Source: Actinobacteria bacterium UBA3028 (lineage in GTDB: Bacteria > Actinomycetota > Actinomycetes > Nanopelagicales > Nanopelagicaceae). Taken from it: a stretch of DNA of 5,161 nucleotides. Under the pieces are notes generated by a model. That model had not been told where the DNA came from. It saw only the letters and a program-made list of their open reading frames with translations, and made no database searches. Shown piece after piece: positions 1-5,161 of the stretch (position 1 is its first letter; every line of letters begins with the position of its first letter). The stretch lies in NCBI GenBank assembly GCA_002367715.1, contig DFDL01000069.1:1-5161 (forward strand). The letters are read 5' to 3'. Position numbers and translations under genes: made by a program.

Positions 1-1629
1 CAAAGTGATAAGACCCTTCTATTAGATATTGATCACCCGCTAAGTGATGAATGTCGCAGAGCCATTGCCTCCTTTGCTGAACTAGAAAAATCTCCTGAAC
101 ATATTCATACCTACCGCTTGACTCCACTTGGACTCTGGAATGCAAGAGCTGCCGGAAAAGATGCCGAGCACGTGGTGGATATTCTCCTCAAATACTCTAG
201 ATTCGCAGTTCCACATGCGCTCTTGGTTGATGTTGCAGAGACGATGTCACGCTATGGTCGCTTACGCCTTGAAGCACATCCAGTTCATGGGCTAGTCCTT
301 GTTTCACATGACCCTGCAGTGCTCCGAGAAGTTACTCGAGGAAAAAAAGTTGCTCCCATGCTGGGATTACAACTAGATGATGAGACGATAGTTGTTCATC
401 CAGGTCAGCGGGGATTCCTAAAACAAGCGCTATTAAAATTAGGTTGGCCGGCTGAAGATTTTGCTGGTTATGTAGATGGTGAACACCACGAAATTGATTT
501 GGTTCAAGATGGCTGGAGCATACGCAAGTATCAAGAGCTAGCTGCTGAAGGTTTCTGGCACGGTGGATCAGGTGTTGTAGTGCTCCCATGTGGCGCAGGG
601 AAAACAATCGTTGGCGCTGCTGCAATGGCTCATGCAAAGGCAACCACTTTGATTCTAGTCACCAACACAATTGCAGCCAGACAGTGGCGTGAGGAGCTTT
701 TAAAGCGAACCACACTTCATGAAGATGAGATTGGTGAATATTCAGGGTCGAAGAAAGAGGTTCGCCCAGTAACAATTGCCACTTATCAAGTAATGACTAC
801 TCGCAAGGGTGGAATTTATACCCACCTAGATCTATTTGATGCTATTGACTGGGGCCTAATTATCTACGATGAGGTTCACCTTCTGCCAGCACCTATCTTT
901 AGATTTACTGCCGACATTCAATCTCGCAGGCGCCTTGGTCTTACAGCGACCCTAGTGCGCGAAGATGGTATGGAGGGCGAGGTATTTTCACTAATCGGTC
1001 CGAAGCGATATGACGTGCCTTGGAAAGAGATTGAAGCGCAAGGATATATCGCACCTGCTGACTGTATTGAAGTTCGCGTAAATCTTACCGACGATGAACG
1101 CTTAAATTATGCAACTGCTGAACCCGAAGATAGGTACCGCTACTGTTCCACGACTGCTACCAAACGTAAAATTGCAATTGCGCTAGCCAAAAAACATAGC
1201 AATGAACAAGTCTTAATAATCGGGCAATACATCAATCAATTAGATGCCTTAAGTGAAGAGCTTGGTGTTCCGCTCATAAAAGGTGATACGCCAATCAAAG
1301 AGCGTGAGCGCCTATTTAATTTGTACCGAAGCGGTGCGATTAAATGTCTTGTGGTCTCTAAAGTTGCTAACTTCTCGATTGATCTTCCTGATGCCACTAT
1401 CGCTATCCAAGTATCTGGAACGTTTGGTTCACGCCAAGAAGAGGCGCAACGACTTGGGCGAATATTGCGCCCGAAAGCAGATGGTCGAACTGCGAGATTT
1501 TATTCAATAGTTGCAAGAGATACCGTGGATCAAGATTTTGCACAAAATCGCCAACGCTTTCTTGCCGAGCAAGGATACGCATATCGAATTATCGATGCCG
1601 ATGATGTTCTAAGTGCTAACCCTGACTAA
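1..1629 (+). CDS. xpb: XPB/Ssl2-type DNA repair helicase, 5' end outside window
   Basis: Superfamily 2 ATP-dependent 3'-5' DNA helicase of the XPB family, a cytoplasmic enzyme linked to DNA repair in Actinobacteria; the eukaryotic relative is a TFIIH subunit. The frame is open from base 1, and the residues before the TTG at 118 (QSDKTLLL, then FAELEKSPEHIHTYR) match the conserved N-terminus of actinobacterial XPB as I recall it. That TTG is therefore internal and only about eight residues are missing. 542 residues are visible. An N-terminal XPB-type domain (about 1-170) is followed by helicase domain 1 with Walker A GAGKT (198-202), DEVH box (290-293), LTAT motif III and the XPB-specific RED motif (320-322). 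Helicase domain 2 has VSKVANFSIDLPDA (from residue 451) and motif VI QRLGRILR (483-490). All catalytic motifs are intact. The stop overlaps the convergent glutaredoxin-like gene by 4 bases. Family assignment is very secure; the precise repair role in this organism is inferred. Confidence 0.96.
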   Translation, partial: QSDKTLLLDIDHPLSDECRRAIASFAELEKSPEHIHTYRLTPLGLWNARAAGKDAEHVVDILLKYSRFAVPHALLVDVAETMSRYGRLRLEAHPVHGLVLVSHDPAVLREVTRGKKVAPMLGLQLDDETIVVHPGQRGFLKQALLKLGWPAEDFAGYVDGEHHEIDLVQDGWSIRKYQELAAEGFWHGGSGVVVLPCGAGKTIVGAAAMAHAKATTLILVTNTIAARQWREELLKRTTLHEDEIGEYSGSKKEVRPVTIATYQVMTTRKGGIYTHLDLFDAIDWGLIIYDEVHLLPAPIFRFTADIQSRRRLGLTATLVREDGMEGEVFSLIGPKRYDVPWKEIEAQGYIAPADCIEVRVNLTDDERLNYATAEPEDRYRYCSTTATKRKIAIALAKKHSNEQVLIIGQYINQLDALSEELGVPLIKGDTPIKERERLFNLYRSGAIKCLVVSKVANFSIDLPDATIAIQVSGTFGSRQEEAQRLGRILRPKADGRTARFYSIVARDTVDQDFAQNRQRFLAEQGYAYRIIDADDVLSANPD

Positions 1630-1865
1630 AGTTCTGCGAGCGCTGCTTTAAATCTTTTAGGATCAACTCTAAAAAAATCATGCGGTTCGCCATTTATAAG
1701 AATTACCGGAACTTGTTCACCATACTTTTCTTCTAGCTCTTTATCACCATCTATCAATATCTTCGTTATGGCAAATGGAATTTCAACAACAATCTGCTCC
1801 AAAACTTCAAGGGCTTGCTCGCAGAGGTGGCAGTTTGCTCTTGAATAAATACTCACCTCAATCAC
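1626..1865 (-). CDS. Glutaredoxin-like thiol-disulfide protein (DUF836 type)
   Basis: Small cytoplasmic thioredoxin-fold protein of 79 residues, the usual size for the glutaredoxin-like DUF836 family. It opens with a beta strand (VSIYSRANC) leading into the redox motif C-H-L-C at residues 12-15, followed by a helix. The fold ends with the family's VPVILINGE strand, containing the cis-proline (V-P), and a short C-terminal helix (DPKRFKAALAEL). It probably reduces or exchanges disulfides on protein or low-molecular-weight thiols; the partner is unknown. The start chosen is GTG at 1865. AGGA lies 7 bases upstream, and a second in-frame GTG three codons later has poorer spacing. The stop TAG shares bases with the helicase stop on the other strand. 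The gene is transcribed divergently from the secreted metallopeptidase-like gene. Fold and CxxC are clear; the substrate cannot be told. Confidence 0.88.
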   Translation of the reverse strand: MIEVSIYSRANCHLCEQALEVLEQIVVEIPFAITKILIDGDKELEEKYGEQVPVILINGEPHDFFRVDPKRFKAALAEL

Positions 1866-1905
1866 GCTCTAATCCTAAGCCCTCTATAAGCGCGCAGAGG
1901 TGGCA
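1820..1905. repeat. Pair of identical 13-bp direct repeats
   Basis: The 13-mer CGCAGAGGTGGCA occurs at 1820-1832 and again at 1893-1905, 73 bases apart. The first copy is the antisense of the codons for the C-H-L-C redox motif of the glutaredoxin-like gene. The second lies in the divergent promoter region, in a different frame relative to that gene. It may be a small local duplication, a shared binding site or chance. Confidence 0.5.
1872..1877 (-). promoter_or_regulatory. Candidate -10 box or Shine-Dalgarno of glutaredoxin-like gene
   Basis: Reading the minus strand, TAGGAT lies six bases before the GTG at 1865. It fits the actinobacterial TANNNT -10 pattern at a distance that would start transcription on the start codon (leaderless mRNA). 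The same bases contain AGGA, a plausible ribosome-binding site with a 7-base spacer. Only one reading is likely to be functional, and sequence alone does not decide. No convincing -35 box is seen. Confidence 0.35.
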
Positions 1906-1923
1906 TCCCGGTCTTATCACTGC

Positions 1924-1929
1924 TAGCGT
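1924..1929 (+). promoter_or_regulatory. Candidate -10 box for leaderless transcript of secreted protein gene
   Basis: TAGCGT fits TANNNT and ends seven bases before the ATG at 1937, the spacing expected if transcription starts on the start codon. There is no Shine-Dalgarno within the usual distance; the nearest purine-rich stretch, AGAGGTGG, is over 30 bases away. That favours a leaderless start. No good -35 hexamer is visible. An alternative TATAAG at 1885-1890 would give a leader of roughly 40 bases. Confidence 0.35.
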
Positions 1930-1936
1930 TTTCTCC

Positions 1937-2005
1937 ATGCGTGCCCGATATCTACTACTAGTTGCTGCGCTTTTTAGTACCTTATTAGCTACACCTGCCC
2001 AAGCG
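1937..2005 (+). other. Signal peptide coding region
   Basis: It encodes 23 residues with the three Sec-signal parts: two arginines at positions 2 and 4, a hydrophobic core rich in Leu and Ala (residues 5-18) and a T-P-A-Q-A cleavage region. Cleavage is expected between Ala23 and Ile24. There is no cysteine after the cleavage site, so it is not a lipoprotein signal, and there is no twin-arginine motif. Confidence 0.85.
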
Positions 2006-4309
2006 ATCTCCTCGCAGGTAATTTCAATTGATGCCCCTTGGGTCTATTTAAATGCTGCTGACCTATCGTCTACAAAGATTACAAAGAACCCAGTAAAACG
2101 AACTTACTCAGCAGAAAAATCGATCACAAAGAGCTCTTTCATAGTGGATTTCACAAATACTCCAGAGAGCTACCGCTCTGCGATCTCAGCAGCTGTCGAT
2201 GTCTGGTCACAGTACTTTGCTTCACAGGTTCCGGTAAAGGTTGAAGTGTTGTGGGAGCGCCAGGCTTCAGCCGGGAATCTTGCTGCAGCTTCACCTGGGA
2301 AATTCCATTCAAACTTTAAAAATATTCCAGATAAGGATCTTTGGTATTCATCGGCACTTGCCGACGCTTTAGCTGGGGAAGATATTGAACCCACTATCCC
2401 TGAAGTAACAATTCGAATCAACTCAACCAATGGTCCAATGCTCTACTTGGGAACTGATGGAAATTGCCCAAGGAATAAATATGATCTTATGTCGATGATT
2501 CTCCATGAAATGAGTCATGGGCTTGGCTTCTTATCTAATTCAGATTATGACGACCTATATGGGTATGGAAGTATTCAACGACCAACCCCATTTGATGCCT
2601 ATGCCCAACTTGCTGATGGTCGCAGACTTATGGATCTTGATTCACCGTCACTCGAACTCGGCCGAGCACTAACTGAGCCACTGGTCTGGTCTGGAGCAAA
2701 TGGAGTTCGAGCAAATAATGGAATTAAACCACCGCTCTATACTCCAAAGGTTTATGAAACTGGATCATCAGTAAGTCACTTAGATGAAGCTAGCTTTCTA
2801 CTAGGTACGAGCAATTCTGTTATGACTCCGAATTTACAATTCGGTGAGGTTTTTCATGATCCAGGGCCGCTCCTAATAGCTATGTTCGAGGACTTGTTAG
2901 CCAAGCCACCAGCCGGTCTGCCTTATGGGTTGCCAGGTGTTCCACGAAATGTTAAGGCGCTTGTTGGCAATAGGTCAGCTATTTTAACTTTCGACCCTCC
3001 TACCAACCAGCGCACTGCGCAGGTTTCTTCATACGTAGTAACTATAAATCAAACTGGCACCGAATCAACAGTGACCCAGAGCCCTGCTGTAATTTCTGGA
3101 TTAGTAAATGGCTCAACCTACTCATTTAGTATTTCTGCAAAGAATGAGGTTGGACTTTCAACTGGTGCAACTACAAATGGCGTGATACCACAATCGTTGT
3201 GGAAGAAGAAAGTGGTCGATGCCAATGCGGATGGTCAATATTTTGCAACTGGGGTTTTCGCTGGCAAGAAAGTTATTGCATACGCCGATAGCCAGCATGG
3301 GTTATTGAAACTAGCAACCTGGGATGGCAAGAAATGGAATAAGCAGGTTGTAGATGGTGATTCAACAATCGGTGGTCGCACTCAAAATAGCGTGGCATCT
3401 GCTCTATCTATGTGCACCTATAAGGCTAAAAAGAATGAATTTCTAAACCTTTACTATGGCGACTTAACTAATAAAGATCTACGTCGCGCCTCTTTTAATG
3501 GCAAGAGGTGGAGCTATGAGGTGATTGATGGCGATGGCGCCACAATTCAAGATTATCGAGAAGTAGATCGAGTACGAACTGCTAGTGATGTCAGTGTTGC
3601 AAATGCCTGCGCAATAACTTCTGCTGGTGAGCAAGTATTTTATCGAGATGAGAGCCAAGGAATTCTTCTCGGAGCTGTACGTGATGGAAAGGATTGGCGA
3701 TATGAAATTGTAGATGGCGATAATCTAAATGACGGACGCACCATGGGTGATGTTGGATTCCACCTAAAAGCAAAGGTTGTGGGCCAGAGAATTAACTTAA
3801 TTTATGACTCAATTCTGCAGGTAAGCAATGCTGATAAGAGTGCGCTTCGTGGGGATGTTCGAATCGCCACAAGAGAGAGCGCTTATCCCGAGGACTGGAA
3901 GTACCAAGCTGTTGCCGAAAATAGTGAGGCTACTGCTGTCGCAGGATATAACGTGGCATTAGCTTTCGGTTCAAATATTTTGCATGCAGCCTGGTTTGGC
4001 GCTGCCGCAATTTCGCTTCCTAAGCCAGATCAAATTCAATGGAGCCGTACCGGGATTGATGCTAGCCCAGATACCGCTAAAACAGATTACTTTGGCACGC
4101 CAAATGGCCCAATAGCTGTCGACAATTCAGGAATTATTTTTGGGTGTGAAGAGCGCCTATGTGCCTATAATAAATTAGACCAAACAATTAACTTAATCTC
4201 TAGCGCTAATTCTTCATCGACAAAATCCGCAGGATGGATAACGCTAAATAAAAGAAAATATGCGCTAGCTGCAAATAATGGGAAGCTAACGCTCTTCAAG
4301 CGACCTTGA
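1937..4309 (+). CDS. Secreted metallopeptidase-like protein with FN3 and beta-propeller-like repeats
   Basis: Predicted secreted protein of 790 residues. The ATG at 1937 is chosen because it begins a signal peptide (basic n-region MRAR, hydrophobic core, A-Q-A cleavage after residue 23). The frame is open back to 1775, but that extension lies mostly antisense to the glutaredoxin-like gene and would bury the signal. Residues about 24-330 resemble secreted zinc-peptidase-like proteins: WYSSALADALAG, then YLGTDGN, then H190-E191-x-x-H194-x-x-G197, then SHLDE (280-284), a possible Met-turn SVMTP (294-298) and a GExxHDPGP segment around His307. The third metzincin ligand position is Ser200. A fibronectin type III domain spans about 335-419. 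From Trp422 there are about six repeats with a Trp followed by VVDGD-like acidic loops, probably a propeller. No C-terminal membrane anchor or LPxTG motif is seen, so it is probably released or held non-covalently. Secretion and architecture are well supported; protease activity and target are inferred. Confidence 0.88.
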   Translation: MRARYLLLVAALFSTLLATPAQAISSQVISIDAPWVYLNAADLSSTKITKNPVKRTYSAEKSITKSSFIVDFTNTPESYRSAISAAVDVWSQYFASQVPVKVEVLWERQASAGNLAAASPGKFHSNFKNIPDKDLWYSSALADALAGEDIEPTIPEVTIRINSTNGPMLYLGTDGNCPRNKYDLMSMILHEMSHGLGFLSNSDYDDLYGYGSIQRPTPFDAYAQLADGRRLMDLDSPSLELGRALTEPLVWSGANGVRANNGIKPPLYTPKVYETGSSVSHLDEASFLLGTSNSVMTPNLQFGEVFHDPGPLLIAMFEDLLAKPPAGLPYGLPGVPRNVKALVGNRSAILTFDPPTNQRTAQVSSYVVTINQTGTESTVTQSPAVISGLVNGSTYSFSISAKNEVGLSTGATTNGVIPQSLWKKKVVDANADGQYFATGVFAGKKVIAYADSQHGLLKLATWDGKKWNKQVVDGDSTIGGRTQNSVASALSMCTYKAKKNEFLNLYYGDLTNKDLRRASFNGKRWSYEVIDGDGATIQDYREVDRVRTASDVSVANACAITSAGEQVFYRDESQGILLGAVRDGKDWRYEIVDGDNLNDGRTMGDVGFHLKAKVVGQRINLIYDSILQVSNADKSALRGDVRIATRESAYPEDWKYQAVAENSEATAVAGYNVALAFGSNILHAAWFGAAAISLPKPDQIQWSRTGIDASPDTAKTDYFGTPNGPIAVDNSGIIFGCEERLCAYNKLDQTINLISSANSSSTKSAGWITLNKRKYALAANNGKLTLFKRP
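3200..4075 (+). repeat. Six degenerate Trp-x3-[VIG]-[VI]-D protein repeats (putative beta-propeller)
   Basis: Within the secreted protein, the repeat tryptophans lie at residues 422, 467, 525, 587, 654 and 702 (codons at 3200, 3335, 3509, 3695, 3896 and 4040), 45-67 residues apart. Repeats 2-4 are clearest: [DN]-G-K-x-W-x-x-[EQ]-[VI]-[VI]-D-G-D. Repeat 1 reads VVDANADG, a match to the DxNxDG type of calcium-binding loop. Repeats 5 and 6 have largely lost the acidic loop. The spacing and alternating hydrophobic strands suit propeller blades; about 88 residues remain after the last Trp and could hold a closing blade. No specific family is assigned. Confidence 0.65.
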
Positions 4310-4310
4310 C

Positions 4311-5161
4311 CTAGGCCATATCAGTGAGAATGTGAATTTCATTCTCTAAATTAAATGTCGTAAGTACTACTGCTCCGATTCCATTTTTCCAGAGTACTTT
4401 CTTAACTTTGCCTTTAAAGGAATTTGCAGCTAGCGCTACTCTCGACTTTGTATATTTAACAATCACTGGAGTGGGTTTCTTCGCCCGCCAACTAGGAATA
4501 CCGATAATTGTGGATTTTGAAATAAAACTCTTCAGGTTATTACGGCCAGCCTTAATTGTTAGAATTTCCGGAAGTTTCTTCACCTTATTACTGACCTTCA
4601 TTGTGTCTGAAAAAGTACCTGTCTGATCCAGAGAGATCTTAAATTTTTCACTCTTTAGATTAACTCTCTGCGTACCTGTTATCTCAAAGTTTGTACCGTC
4701 AAAGCTAATTTGATTTGGTGCGATCACGCCTGGGAAATCTTGAAAATAAGTTGCAGCTAATAGACCGGTTAAATCAACCTTCCAGACAACCAACCTAGTT
4801 AATGGATTATTGGGTTCGAAGAGCTGATCAACAGTTACGCTATCAATTGCGATAGCTTCTGTTGATTCTAAAGAATTCGCCATGGTTTCAGATGGCTTGG
4901 ATGTAGCTCCTACTACCCATAAATTTCCTGAAGTATCACTTCCAACAGCTGCTGCTATGTCGTCAACTTCAGAGCCAAGGCGCAGCTCCCAAATTTTATT
5001 TTTATATTTGTTTAGTGCGCTTAGAAAGCCATCGCTACCCCCTAAGGAGGGAGAGTCCACTAGCTCTGTACTATCGCTCTCGATTGTGCCGGCAATTGCA
5101 ATCAAAGTCTTATTCATAACAAAATCAGAGATTTGATCTCCAGATCCTGCCTGAGATGCGC
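4311..5161 (-). CDS. SBBP-like beta-propeller repeat protein, 5' end outside window
   Basis: C-terminal 282 residues of a larger protein. The frame continues from the first ATG (5117) to the window edge with no stop. The residues before that ATG (GSGDQISDFV) belong to the repeat pattern, so the ATG is internal. Two tandem blade-like units align: GSGDQISDFV...LIAIAGTIES (residues 5-28) and LGSEVDDIAAAV..DTSGNLWVVGATS (61-87). Just before the second comes GGSDGFLSALNKYKNKIWEL, together the layout of SBBP (seven-stranded beta-propeller) repeats: GG.D.F...L, then W, then G...D, then a G-N-hydrophobic-V-G-T strand. A looser third unit (LVVWKVDLTG...PNQISFDGTNFEITGT) follows around 110-160. The C-terminal 120 residues are lysine-rich with short beta-like stretches. 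Such proteins are usually exported, but the signal peptide would lie outside the window. No catalytic motif is seen and function is unknown. Its stop is one base from the convergent gene's stop. Confidence 0.8.
   Translation of the reverse strand, partial: ASQAGSGDQISDFVMNKTLIAIAGTIESDSTELVDSPSLGGSDGFLSALNKYKNKIWELRLGSEVDDIAAAVGSDTSGNLWVVGATSKPSETMANSLESTEAIAIDSVTVDQLFEPNNPLTRLVVWKVDLTGLLAATYFQDFPGVIAPNQISFDGTNFEITGTQRVNLKSEKFKISLDQTGTFSDTMKVSNKVKKLPEILTIKAGRNNLKSFISKSTIIGIPSWRAKKPTPVIVKYTKSRVALAANSFKGKVKKVLWKNGIGAVVLTTFNLENEIHILTDMA
4326..4346 (+). terminator. Hairpin downstream of secreted protein gene, possible terminator
   Basis: GAGAATG (4326-4332) and CATTCTC (4340-4346) form a perfect 7-bp stem with a 7-base loop, beginning 17 bases after the TGA of the plus-strand gene. 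The bases after it are A/T-rich but not a T-run, so it is not a classical intrinsic terminator. It lies inside the last codons of the convergent minus-strand gene, so the symmetry could be a by-product of coding. Confidence 0.25.

Noticed and set aside
332..643. Minus-strand open frame inside the helicase gene
   Set aside because: It is the antisense shadow of a strongly conserved coding region. Its His/Gln/Leu-rich translation has no recognisable domain.
1283..1510. Plus-strand open frame in another phase within helicase domain 2
   Set aside because: It overlaps conserved helicase motifs in the real frame; its own translation resembles nothing.
1627..1650. TAAAG / CTTTA symmetry at the convergent stop codons
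   Set aside because: There are only five pairs with a 14-base loop that does not pair further; not a credible hairpin.
1655..1674. Inverted repeat TTTTAG / CTAAAA as a terminator for the helicase gene
   Set aside because: The stem is six A/T-dominated pairs with no T-run after it on the plus strand, and it is inside glutaredoxin-like coding sequence; too weak to call.
1775..1936. N-terminal extension of the secreted protein gene from an ATG at 1775
   Set aside because: The extra 54 codons lie mostly antisense to the glutaredoxin-like gene, show no domain, and would place the clear signal peptide at residue 55. The ATG at 1937 explains the protein better.
2170..2430. Minus-strand open frame inside the metallopeptidase-like region
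   Set aside because: It is antisense to the conserved peptidase-like domain, with no start signal and no domain.
3591..3773. Minus-strand open frame inside the repeat region of the secreted protein
   Set aside because: It is antisense to the Trp/DGD repeats; its His-rich composition is typical of a shadow frame.
4882..5136. Plus-strand open frame (and a similar one at 4408-4626) opposite the SBBP-like gene
   Set aside because: The minus-strand frame shows aligned repeat units, while these plus frames show no domain and no translation signals.

Overview
The window carries four protein genes, two of them cut by its edges, packed almost end to end. The base composition is A+T-leaning for an actinobacterium. 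The leftmost gene is a near-complete actinobacterial-type XPB DNA helicase, and genes overlap or nearly abut. Together these suggest a small-genome actinobacterium, perhaps of the freshwater Nanopelagicales (acI) kind. The lineage is inferred from gene type, composition and compactness, not from a marker gene.

Layout: (1) 1-1629, plus strand: XPB/Ssl2-type helicase, open at the left edge, with its true start just outside the window. (2) 1626-1865, minus strand: a 79-residue glutaredoxin-like thiol protein with a CxxC motif, whose stop codon overlaps the helicase stop. (3) 1866-1936: a 71-base divergent promoter region. Each start codon has a TANNNT hexamer 6-7 bases upstream, so both transcripts could be leaderless. 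(4) 1937-4309, plus strand: a 790-residue secreted protein with a signal peptide, an HExxHxxG zinc-metallopeptidase-like domain, one fibronectin type III domain and a C-terminal array of about six Trp/Asp-Gly-Asp repeats that probably forms a beta-propeller. (5) 4311-5161, minus strand: the C-terminal part of a second protein with SBBP-like beta-propeller repeats, open at the right edge and convergent with gene 4 with one base between the stop codons.

The genes do not form a pathway. The helicase (DNA repair) and the glutaredoxin-like protein (thiol redox) are cytoplasmic housekeeping-type functions. The two right-hand genes look like extracellular or surface proteins built from beta-rich repeats. 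There is no RNA gene, insertion sequence, CRISPR array or phage gene, and no non-coding stretch longer than 71 bases. The most interesting object is the secreted metallopeptidase-FN3-propeller protein. Its zinc motif lacks the usual third metzincin ligand, and its propeller repeats carry acidic loops that could bind calcium.
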